From: an uncultured Eubacteriales bacterium | GTDB lineage: Bacteria; Bacillota; Clostridia; Peptostreptococcales; Anaerovoracaceae | Reading direction: 5' to 3' | DNA length: 10,976 nt | NCBI GenBank assembly: GCA_900551415.1 | Contig: URWB01000083.1 | Span: forward strand, 1 to 10,976 | In this document: piece by piece, positions 1 through 6,034 of the stretch | Layout of the letters: the number at the start of each line of letters is the position of its first letter | Position numbering within the stretch: position 1 is the first letter of the stretch | Notes under the pieces: model-generated | What the model saw: the letters and a program-made list of their open reading frames with translations, nothing else | Told to the model about the DNA's origin: nothing | The model's database searches: none | Translations under genes and position numbers: made by a program

Positions 1-119
1 GCGCCGAGGAAGTAGTCGCAGTCGGCGCGCAGGCGATCCAGCAGCACATAATCCCCGCTGTGATCGACAAAGGCAGGAAGCTCATCACTTCCTGCCTCTG
101 TGGGTTCTTCGGTTGTCAG
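1..119 (-). CDS. Partial LPD11-like (large polyvalent protein-associated domain) protein, N-terminal fragment
   Basis: An open frame on the minus strand runs off the left edge of the window. Its readable end includes DYVLLDRLRADCDYFLG. From memory, this resembles the opening of the LPD11-type domain found in accessory proteins of clostridial conjugative and mobilizable elements, where a LLDR.R.DC.YFLG core is typical. The start is unclear. There is no ATG, GTG or TTG in this frame near the preceding tnpV-like stop, but a CTG at 119-117 overlaps that TGA by two bases, so a CTG start or translational coupling is possible. The frame also stays open further upstream, without a usual start codon, to about the ftsK junction. 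The function of LPD11 proteins is not established. The fragment is too short for certainty; the match to the motif is the only evidence. Confidence 0.45.
   Translation of the reverse strand, partial: MTTEEPTEAGSDELPAFVDHSGDYVLLDRLRADCDYFLG
71..97. repeat. Perfect 10-bp inverted repeat (stem-loop) near the left edge
   Basis: AGGCAGGAAG (71-80) and CTTCCTGCCT (88-97) are exact reverse complements around a 7-base loop. On the minus strand the hairpin lies just after the tnpV-like stop and is followed by TTTGTCG, a poor U-tract. It sits inside the open LPD11-like frame, so it may be coding sequence that happens to fold, or a weak attenuator between two mobile-element genes. Confidence 0.4.
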
Positions 120-250
120 GCGTAAATCAGATCGTTCAGCACCAGTTCCTCCGCGCTGTGCCGGAGATTGTTCATCAGCCCCGTCCAGCGCAGGGGATCG
201 GTCGCTTTCAGCTCCTCCGTCGCGCCCTCGGCTCTCGCCATCTGCGCCAG
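116..250 (-). pseudogene. 3' remnant of a tnpV-like transposon gene fused to ftsK
   Basis: The last ~37-40 codons of the long ftsK reading frame are not FtsK. They read GATEELKATDPLRWTGLMNN and then RHSAEELVLNDLIYA before TGA. This is the characteristic C-terminus of TnpV, a small protein of unknown function named from Tn4451/Tn4453-type clostridial mobilizable transposons. The family's usual ending includes V/ATE.LKA.DPM.WVGLMN..(K/R)..AEEI(V/L)..E(L/I)VY. The N-terminal two thirds of TnpV are absent. The LPD11-like fragment follows directly on the same strand, so this side of the junction looks like mobile-element DNA. No inverted repeats or target-site duplication are visible at the join. 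The exact left limit is uncertain because both families can carry QMARA-like residues there. Confidence 0.7.
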
Positions 251-2569
251 TCTGCAAATCGATTCTTCAATCTGCGACGGCGCGGCCATCATCAGATCCG
301 CGAGCTCATCGATAATAATGACAACCTGCGGCATGACCTTTTCCGCTTCCTCGTTGGCACGCACAAATTCATTATAGGATTCGAGGTCGCGTACCCCTTC
401 CTCCGCGAATTTTTTATATCGGTCTGTCATTTCCGCGACTGCCCAGTTCAACGCTGCCGCCGCCTTGGTCGGATCGGTGACCACCGGAATCATCAAATGT
501 GGAATTCCGTTGTAATTTCCGAGCTCCACGACCTTCGGGTCAATCAGAATCAGCTTCACCTCGTCCGGATTCGCTTTATAGATAAAACTCGTGATGATAC
601 TGTTGATGCAAACCGACTTGCCCGAGCCGGTCGAGCCCGCGATCAACAGATGCGGCATGGACTTCAGATCCGCAACGATCGCGTTGCCGCTGATATCCTT
701 GCCGACTGCGAAGGTGATCTTGGACTTGCTCTTTTTGAACGCCTCCGAGTCAATGATTTCGCGCAGTCTGACCATCGTTACCGCATCATTTTCGACCTCG
801 ATGCCAACTGCCGCTTTGCCCGGAATCGGCGCTTCAATACGAATGGACTTTGCCTCCAGGTTCAGCGCGATATCGTCAGCAAGCCGTACGATGCTGCTGA
901 CCTTCACGCCGACAGACGGCTGAATCTCATAACGCGTGACCGTCGGTCCCTGCGTCACCTGCACCACTCTGGCATCCACATGGAAGTTTCTCAATGTTTC
1001 CTCCAGCTTCTGTGCCTTTGCCGCAAGCACATGCGTATTCGTTTTCCCGGCGCCTGCGGGCTTCTCCAAAAGGGAAATCGGCGGCTTCTTGTATACCTTC
1101 GGCATCTGCTGCGCGTTGATTTCTTCCGTAGTCAGCATAGCCGCCTTCGCGTCCTTGTTAGAAAGCTTTTCTACCGGGGCCTTATCCGGTGTACCGGCTG
1201 TCTTGCCCGTAAACGACATCTGCGTCTGCCTTTCCGGTTGGCGGATTTCCGTCACCGCCTCCGGTATGTTTCCAACATCAAAGGCGCTCTTTGAAGCAAT
1301 CTTCGAGGCTGCCGCGCTTGCCTCTTCCGCGTCTGCGAGTCCCTGTATTCCGTAGGTTCGCGCAGCAGTTCCCAGAATATCGCTCATGCCGCCGTCAATG
1401 CCGTATCCGGCTCTGATCTCACGCTGTTCCTCCAGTCCGATACCGTTTTCTTTTTGCGTTTCGAAGAGTGAGTCATCGCACATATAGCGCAGCACGCTGT
1501 TTTGAGGAGGCTTTGGCGTGTTGCCTGCGGCGTGAGCCTGCATCGCTTTTTTGGGGAATTTCCACCACTTCGAGCCTCCCTCATCTTCCGGTGTCTCCGG
1601 CGTTTGCGTTCCCACGTCCGACAAAATCTTCTGCTCCGGTGTTTCCGGCTGCGGCATCGCGTCCGTTTCTCCCGTTAGACTTCGCGCGTTATCCGTTTCT
1701 GCCCGTTTGTCCGGCTCCTCGTCCTTAGGCGCTTCCAGCACGCTGCTGTTGATAATCTTAATTTCCCGTTTTTCTCTCGTTCTCTGCGCGGCTGCCGCCA
1801 AGGAACTCGGCGGCTCAGCCAGCGGCATCTTCATCTGCGTTCCGGTCAGCCGCTTGATATCCTGCGCGTCGTTTTGCGGATCCGATTCCAAATCGAGATG
1901 TGCGTTCTGCTGTTCCAGCTTGCGCGCCTCAATTTTTTCGGCGATCTTACCGAAAAAACGTGAAATCGGCGTGTTAATCAAAAATAGCAAGCACACCAAC
2001 GTCGTAACAATACAAAAAATCCAGCAGCCAATCACACCCAACCAGCGTGTCAGGAGCGTCGCCAGAATCATGCCGCAGAAACCACCGGAAACAAGCTGCT
2101 CCCCATCCGTATAGAAGCCTTTTATAATTTCCAGACTCAGCTCCGGCTTTTGCGCGTCGATAAAACGCATGGAATTCATCGTTGCCAGCATCAGCAGGAT
2201 CAGCAGAAGCAGCAAAAAGGTGCGCAGCGAAAAATGACTCGTCTTACGCGCGAACAGAAGGACACCGAACAAAATCAGATAAAACGGCAGGATATAAGCC
2301 ATGAAACCAAAGACACCCCGCAGCGCGGCGCCGATCATATTACCGAATTCACCCGCGCCCCCCGTCATGGTCGCGACAGCCAAAAAAGCTCCGATCGCGA
2401 TCGTGATAATCGCCCAGATTTCATCCATGACACGCTGGTCAGCCTTCTTTTTGGCTTGAATCTCCTGCGCCTTCGCCTTCGCTTTGGAAGACGCCGCGCC
2501 GGTATTGTTTTTTGTTGTTTTATTCTTGGAGCCGGGCGGCCTGCCGGGCCCGCGTTTACTCTCAGCCAT
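116..2569 (-). CDS. ftsK: FtsK/SpoIIIE DNA translocase, C-terminally truncated and fused to a TnpV tail
   Basis: This is a membrane-anchored, ATP-driven motor that pumps chromosomal DNA through the closing septum. The start ATG at 2569 follows a GAGG-rich ribosome site. The 817-residue product has a basic N-terminus with an AT-hook-like GPGRPPGSKNK (residues 7-17) and about four or five membrane segments (roughly 51-70, 86-107, 116-132 and 165-198). A long charged linker follows (about 205-490), then the motor: TQGPTVTRYEIQP (539-551), Walker A GSTGSGKS (645-652), IDPKVVELG (676-684) and Walker B VVIIIDELAD (749-758). Homology ends at ICRLAQMARA (771-780), where the family normally continues with an AxGxHL..ATQRPSVDVITG stretch, the rest of the RecA-like fold and the winged-helix gamma domain, about 200 residues. 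Those are replaced by a TnpV C-terminus. As written, the protein should lack motor activity and KOPS/SRS recognition. It is the last gene of asd-uppP-ftsK, 57 bases after uppP. Codon use in the FtsK part matches its neighbours. Confidence 0.9.
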   Translation of the reverse strand: MAESKRGPGRPPGSKNKTTKNNTGAASSKAKAKAQEIQAKKKADQRVMDEIWAIITIAIGAFLAVATMTGGAGEFGNMIGAALRGVFGFMAYILPFYLILFGVLLFARKTSHFSLRTFLLLLLILLMLATMNSMRFIDAQKPELSLEIIKGFYTDGEQLVSGGFCGMILATLLTRWLGVIGCWIFCIVTTLVCLLFLINTPISRFFGKIAEKIEARKLEQQNAHLDLESDPQNDAQDIKRLTGTQMKMPLAEPPSSLAAAAQRTREKREIKIINSSVLEAPKDEEPDKRAETDNARSLTGETDAMPQPETPEQKILSDVGTQTPETPEDEGGSKWWKFPKKAMQAHAAGNTPKPPQNSVLRYMCDDSLFETQKENGIGLEEQREIRAGYGIDGGMSDILGTAARTYGIQGLADAEEASAAASKIASKSAFDVGNIPEAVTEIRQPERQTQMSFTGKTAGTPDKAPVEKLSNKDAKAAMLTTEEINAQQMPKVYKKPPISLLEKPAGAGKTNTHVLAAKAQKLEETLRNFHVDARVVQVTQGPTVTRYEIQPSVGVKVSSIVRLADDIALNLEAKSIRIEAPIPGKAAVGIEVENDAVTMVRLREIIDSEAFKKSKSKITFAVGKDISGNAIVADLKSMPHLLIAGSTGSGKSVCINSIITSFIYKANPDEVKLILIDPKVVELGNYNGIPHLMIPVVTDPTKAAAALNWAVAEMTDRYKKFAEEGVRDLESYNEFVRANEEAEKVMPQVVIIIDELADLMMAAPSQIEESICRLAQMARAEGATEELKATDPLRWTGLMNNLRHSAEELVLNDLIYA

Positions 2570-2626
2570 ACCTCTTCCTCTCTTTGTTTTGGTTGTCCGT
2601 TTTATTTTTCGGCGAAAGCTGCCGCC

Positions 2627-3481
2627 TTACGCGGCTGCTTGCAGCATCGGCGCGAAAATACCGTACAAAACGACAAACAGACCAAGCACCCATACGTAAT
2701 ATGAAAAATAACTGAGTTTTTTATCAGAAACAATTTTAATCATCGTCTTGATCGCGACAAGTCCGGACACTGCCGCGACCAGCATGCCAACCAGCACAGG
2801 ACCGACCTCTGCCGCCGTCACACCGGCTTCGAGGGCAGCCGGCGCTTCCAATACCGCCGACCCAAGGATCGATGGAATCGAGATCAAAAATACAAATTTC
2901 ACCGCGAATTTGCGGTCAAGATTGCAGATCAAGCTGCCGAATAAAGTCGAGCCGGATCTGGAAATCCCCGGACAAATCGCGACGCCCTGTACCAGCCCGA
3001 TAAAGATCGCGTTGCGGAAGTTCATCTGCTGGATACCGCGGTTTCCCTCCCCCTTTTTTTCGGCGAAAATCAGCAGAAATCCGGTAATGATGAGTCCGAC
3101 GCCGATCGGGATTACGGAATTGTACAGAGAATCAAAGAAATCGCTGAACACAAGACCGATGATCGCGGTCGGAATTGTCGCCACGATGATCATCACGCCG
3201 AGCTTTCTGATCGGACGCTCCGCAAGCCGCAGACCTTTGCCGGTGCAAAGATCCCTAATCGTCAGACAAAGCTCCACGATCAGTTCCCAGATGTCCTTCC
3301 AATATACGATGAAGACCGAAATCAAGGTACCGACATGCAGGAGCACCGCGAACAGCAATACTTTGTCCTCGTGAATGCCGAACGCCTGCTGCAGCAGCGC
3401 CAGATGGCCGGAGCTGCTGATCGGCAGGAACTCCGCGAGCCCTTGCACAAGACCCAAAATAATCGCTTCAAAATAATTCAT
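2627..3481 (-). CDS. uppP: Undecaprenyl-diphosphatase UppP (BacA family)
   Basis: This integral membrane phosphatase converts undecaprenyl diphosphate to the monophosphate, recycling the lipid carrier for peptidoglycan and other wall polymers. Its overproduction is a known route to bacitracin tolerance. The 284-residue length is close to the family norm. The two hallmark regions are visible: near the N-terminus, LVQGLAEFLPISSSGHLAL (residues 11-29) holds the acidic and Ser/His residues, and GLVQGVAICPGISRSGST (162-179) contains the PG.SRSG.T phosphate-binding signature with its essential Arg (175). Hydrophobic segments fill most of the chain, with a charged loop at about 141-152. The start ATG is preceded by AAAGGGAG at 6-8 base spacing, and that ribosome site overlaps the TAA of asd. 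It lies 17 bases after asd and 57 bases before ftsK, implying one transcript. Confidence 0.96.
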   Translation of the reverse strand: MNYFEAIILGLVQGLAEFLPISSSGHLALLQQAFGIHEDKVLLFAVLLHVGTLISVFIVYWKDIWELIVELCLTIRDLCTGKGLRLAERPIRKLGVMIIVATIPTAIIGLVFSDFFDSLYNSVIPIGVGLIITGFLLIFAEKKGEGNRGIQQMNFRNAIFIGLVQGVAICPGISRSGSTLFGSLICNLDRKFAVKFVFLISIPSILGSAVLEAPAALEAGVTAAEVGPVLVGMLVAAVSGLVAIKTMIKIVSDKKLSYFSYYVWVLGLFVVLYGIFAPMLQAAA

Positions 3482-3498
3482 AATCTAAAAATCTCCCT

Positions 3499-4584
3499 TT
3501 ACTTCTTTGTGATATACCCTTTCGCTTTGAGCGTTTCGGCGCAAAGCACCGCGCCGCCGGCCGCTCCTCTGACAGTATTGTGAGAAAGTCCCACAAATTT
3601 ATAATCGTAGACACTGTCTTCTCTGACTCTGCCGATCGAGATGCCCATGCCCTTATCGCGGTCTACGTCCGCTTTGACCTGCGGCCGATCATCTTCGGTA
3701 AAGTATTTGATAAATTGCTCCGGCGCCATCGGCAGCTTTTCGTCTTGCGGGAAGCCATGGTAGCTTTCAAGCTTTTCGATCAGCTGCTCTTTGGTCGGTT
3801 TTTTTCTGAATTTGACAAAAACTGCCGCAGTATGTCCGTTCAGTACTGGTACACGCAGACACTGACAGGTGATTTTCGGCTCTGCTGCCTTGACGATCTC
3901 TCCGTTTTCGATATGTCCCCAGATCTTCAGCGGTTCCTGCTCGCTCTTTTCTTCCTCGCCGCCGATATACGGGATGATATTCTCGATCATTTCCGGCCAT
4001 GCCTTAAAGTCCTTGCCCGCGCCGGAAATCGCCTGGTAAGTTGTGATCACGCACTCGTAAGGCTCGAATTCCTTCCATGCCTCAAGTGCCGGCACATAAC
4101 TTTGAATCGAACAGTTCGGCTTAACAGCGATGAAGCCGCGTGTCGTGCCCAGACGTTTCTTTTGATGCTCGATAACCTCGAAATGCTGCGGGTTGATCTC
4201 CGGAATGACCATCGGCACGTCCGGCGTCCAACGGTGCGCGCTGTTGTTGGAAACGACCGGCGTTTCCGTTTTGGCATAAGCTTCCTCGATGGCCTTGATT
4301 TCATCCTTGCTCATATCGACCGCGCTGAACACGAAGTCCACCGTTTCCGCGACCTTTTCCACCTCATTCACATGCATCACCACGAGTTTTTTGACTGCCT
4401 CCGGAATCGGCGTATCCATCTTCCATCTTCCCTCTACCGCCTTTTCATAGGTCTGTCCGGCGCTGCGTCCGCTCGCCGCGAGGGTCACAACCTCAAACCA
4501 TGGATGATCTTCAAGCAATGAGATAAAGCGTTGTCCTACCATGCCTGTCGCGCCTAAGATGCCGACTCTCAGTTTTTCTGTCAT
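3499..4584 (-). CDS. asd: Aspartate-semialdehyde dehydrogenase, archaeal/fungal-type
   Basis: This cytosolic enzyme reduces aspartyl-4-phosphate to aspartate-4-semialdehyde with NADPH, the branch-point precursor of diaminopimelate/lysine, threonine and methionine. The 361-residue length and residue pattern match the longer archaeal/fungal-like subclass, which also occurs in Clostridia and Bacteroidota. An N-terminal Rossmann motif GILGATGMVGQRF (8-20) is followed by SNNSAHRW (112-119), the catalytic cysteine in KPNCSIQS (Cys158), ISGAGKDFKAWPEM (186-199), and the substrate/acid-base region RVPVLNGHTA (244-253, His251). The C-terminal NTVRGAAGGAVLCAE segment (336-350) closes the NADP-binding domain. 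The first gene of asd-uppP-ftsK, it is divergent from dapA, whose product uses this enzyme's product. The ATG at 4584 follows AAAGAGAGGT. Confidence 0.96.
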   Translation of the reverse strand: MTEKLRVGILGATGMVGQRFISLLEDHPWFEVVTLAASGRSAGQTYEKAVEGRWKMDTPIPEAVKKLVVMHVNEVEKVAETVDFVFSAVDMSKDEIKAIEEAYAKTETPVVSNNSAHRWTPDVPMVIPEINPQHFEVIEHQKKRLGTTRGFIAVKPNCSIQSYVPALEAWKEFEPYECVITTYQAISGAGKDFKAWPEMIENIIPYIGGEEEKSEQEPLKIWGHIENGEIVKAAEPKITCQCLRVPVLNGHTAAVFVKFRKKPTKEQLIEKLESYHGFPQDEKLPMAPEQFIKYFTEDDRPQVKADVDRDKGMGISIGRVREDSVYDYKFVGLSHNTVRGAAGGAVLCAETLKAKGYITKK

Positions 4585-4663
4585 TTTAAATACCTCTCTT
4601 TGTCTTTTTCGATTCTATCTTATATGTATGCTTTTCATTTTTTTCATGACTCTATGACATTTA

Positions 4664-4692
4664 ATTTTACCACTTTTGTGGTATTTTTTCAA
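4664..4692 (-). promoter_or_regulatory. Predicted sigma-A promoter of asd-uppP-ftsK
   Basis: Read on the minus strand, -35 TTGAAA (4692-4687), a 17-base spacer and -10 TAAAAT (4669-4664) give a near-consensus promoter about 80 bases upstream of asd. The spacer holds a perfect palindrome (see the operator entry). Confidence 0.65.
4668..4683. promoter_or_regulatory. Candidate operator palindrome in the asd promoter spacer
   Basis: TACCAC-TTTT-GTGGTA is a perfect 6-bp inverted repeat with a 4-base centre. It lies between the -35 and -10 boxes of the predicted asd promoter and just before the -35 of the predicted dapA promoter. A bound dimeric regulator could block asd and influence dapA. On the plus strand it is followed by six T, so it also resembles a short terminator hairpin, but nothing upstream transcribes in that direction. 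The regulator is unknown. Confidence 0.4.
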
Positions 4693-4717
4693 CAATATTA
4701 AGTGATCTTCATATAAA
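4689..4717 (+). promoter_or_regulatory. Possible dapA promoter
   Basis: TCAACA (4689-4694), a 17-base spacer and TATAAA (4712-4717) form a moderate sigma-A match, giving a leader of about 55 bases before the TTG start. Its -35 overlaps the -35 of the divergent asd promoter, so RNA polymerase could occupy only one at a time. The -35 matches consensus at only four of six bases. Confidence 0.4.
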
Positions 4718-4779
4718 TGTTAGTAAATCCAGATAAGTAAGTCATTTATGTGATTTTCATTTTAACGGAGGTGAATCCT

Positions 4780-5658
4780 TTGATTTTGTTTAGCGGCGCG
4801 GCTACTGCCCTGATCACACCATTTAAGGATGGTAAGATCGATTACGTCCATATGGGAAAACTGATTGAATGGCAGATCGCGCAAGGTATCGACGCGCTCG
4901 TTGTCTGTGGTACGACAGGCGAAGCCTCTACGCTCTCAACCAAAGAAAAGACACAGCTCACCAAGTTTACCGTCGATTTGGTCTCGGGAAGAGTTCCGGT
5001 CATTGCCGGAACCGGAGGAAACTGTACTGAAAGCACACTGGCACTGACACAGGAGGTGGAGACGCTCGGTGTTGACGGTCTACTGATCATCACGCCTTAT
5101 TACAACAAATGTACGGAAGCCGGTCTCATCACGCATTTTGAAAAAATCGCGGACGCTGTTTCCACACCGATCATCATGTATTCCGTTCCTTCCCGCACCG
5201 GTGTTAATATGGACGCGGAGGCGGTTGGCAAGCTCAAGGAGCATCCGAACATCGTGGGTCTCAAGGAAGCTTCCGGCAGCATTTCACAGATTTGCGGGCT
5301 CGCCGCGCATATCAGCGATGATTTCAGCATTTACTCCGGTAACGATGACCAAACCGTACCGGTTCTTTCCTTGGGCGGCCGCGGATGTATCTCAACCGTA
5401 TCCAATATCATCCCTGCCGAATACAGCCGCATGATCCACGATTATCTCGCGGGCGATGTTCAGAAGGCAGGCAAAACACAGGTCGCGCTCAAACCATTGA
5501 TCGACGTGATATTCAGCGAGGTCAATCCGATTCCGGTCAAAGCAGCCCTGCACTTTATGGATTTTTGCGAGTTGGAATACCGTCTGCCGCTCTGTCCGCC
5601 GAGCAACAAAACACAATACAGACTCTACGAAGCTCTGCGGGAATATCAACTCGTATAG
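4780..5658 (+). CDS. dapA: 4-hydroxy-tetrahydrodipicolinate synthase
   Basis: This enzyme condenses pyruvate with aspartate-4-semialdehyde, the first committed step toward diaminopimelate and lysine. I chose the TTG at 4780 because GGAGGTG (4767-4773) sits six bases upstream and the product then has 292 residues, the normal DapA length. The in-frame GTG at 4750 would add ten residues not typical of the family and would place the ribosome site inside the gene. The class I aldolase/NAL barrel residues are all present: the CGTTGEAS loop with Thr45-Thr46 (43-50), PYYNK (106-110), Tyr134 in MYSVPSRTG with Arg139, and Schiff-base Lys162 in GLKEASG. SGNDDQTVPVLSLGGRG follows at 186-202. The gene is divergent from asd and ends at a strong terminator, so it appears monocistronic. 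Confidence 0.96.
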   Translation: MILFSGAATALITPFKDGKIDYVHMGKLIEWQIAQGIDALVVCGTTGEASTLSTKEKTQLTKFTVDLVSGRVPVIAGTGGNCTESTLALTQEVETLGVDGLLIITPYYNKCTEAGLITHFEKIADAVSTPIIMYSVPSRTGVNMDAEAVGKLKEHPNIVGLKEASGSISQICGLAAHISDDFSIYSGNDDQTVPVLSLGGRGCISTVSNIIPAEYSRMIHDYLAGDVQKAGKTQVALKPLIDVIFSEVNPIPVKAALHFMDFCELEYRLPLCPPSNKTQYRLYEALREYQLV

Positions 5659-5666
5659 ACATACCA

Positions 5667-5700
5667 AAAACGGCAAATCTTTTAAAGACTTGCCGTTTTA
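5667..5700. terminator. Bidirectional rho-independent terminator between dapA and rpmF
   Basis: AAAACGGCAA (5667-5676) pairs with TTGCCGTTTT (5690-5699). Beyond one mismatch the stem continues with TCTT/AAGA around a three-base loop. Flanking A and T runs on either side provide a U-tract in both directions, which fits the convergent ends of dapA (stop at 5658) and rpmF (stop at 5728). Confidence 0.88.
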
Positions 5701-5727
5701 ATTCAATCATGGAACGCTTCCGATTGT

Positions 5728-5910
5728 TTATGCTTCTGTAGCGACTACTTCTTTTCCGTCATAGTAGTTGCAGTTCGGGCACACTCTGTGCGGAAGCTTC
5801 GGTTCGTGGCACTGTGGACAAATAGATAATCCAGGTGCAGTCATCTTCATGTTCGGTGATCTTCTCTTATCTCTTCTGGCTTTAGAAGTTTTGCGTTTAG
5901 GCACTGCCAT
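5728..5910 (-). CDS. rpmF: 50S ribosomal protein bL32
   Basis: This is a small zinc-ribbon protein of the large ribosomal subunit. The start ATG at 5910 is chosen because AAGGAGGTG lies six bases upstream and the product begins MAVPKRKTSKARRDKRRS, the classic bL32 N-terminus. The open frame extends 19 codons further upstream but without a ribosome site. The 60-residue chain carries two CxxC pairs, CPQC and CPNC, about ten residues apart, so this is the zinc-binding (C+) form. It lies 125 bases downstream of ackA with its own strong promoter. yceD (DUF177) and plsX, often linked to rpmF in Bacillota, are not adjacent here. Confidence 0.96.
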   Translation of the reverse strand: MAVPKRKTSKARRDKRRSPNMKMTAPGLSICPQCHEPKLPHRVCPNCNYYDGKEVVATEA

Positions 5911-5974
5911 ATCGTACACCTCCTTATGGTAAATCTCGTCTTTATAGAAATCTTTTTTAATCGTCAACTATTAA

Positions 5975-6004
5975 AGTATATACTGAAAATACACTGTTTG
6001 TCAA
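5975..6004 (-). promoter_or_regulatory. Predicted strong sigma-A promoter of rpmF
   Basis: On the minus strand a perfect -35 TTGACA (6004-5999) is followed by an 18-base spacer and TATACT (5980-5975), about 65 bases upstream of the rpmF start. A weaker overlapping candidate, TTGACG with TATAAA at 15-base spacing, lies nearer the gene (5967-5941). The promoter starts just past the end of ackA, so rpmF is probably expressed on its own as well as by read-through. Confidence 0.7.
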
Positions 6005-6034
6005 CAATAAATTTACTGTAATAGACGGAATTTG

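Noticed and set aside
71..97. Intrinsic terminator of ftsK
   Set aside because: The stem is strong, but there is no proper U-run and it lies inside the open LPD11-like frame of mobile-element origin.
113..1294. Long plus-strand open frame opposite ftsK
   Set aside because: It is a shadow of a GC-biased coding strand, its translation is rich in Arg/His with no domain, and the opposite strand encodes clear FtsK motifs.
3580..4521. Long plus-strand open frame opposite asd
   Set aside because: It has no recognisable motif and is antiparallel to an intact asd with all its catalytic residues.
4710..4752. Imperfect inverted repeat CATATAAATG / CATTTATGTG upstream of dapA
   Set aside because: The first arm overlaps the predicted -10 box and the match is AT-rich with a wobble, so it is likely chance.
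4585..4779. Lysine riboswitch upstream of asd or dapA
   Set aside because: The spacer is AT-rich and lacks the long multi-helix GC-rich core; the leader from the predicted dapA start is only about 55 bases.
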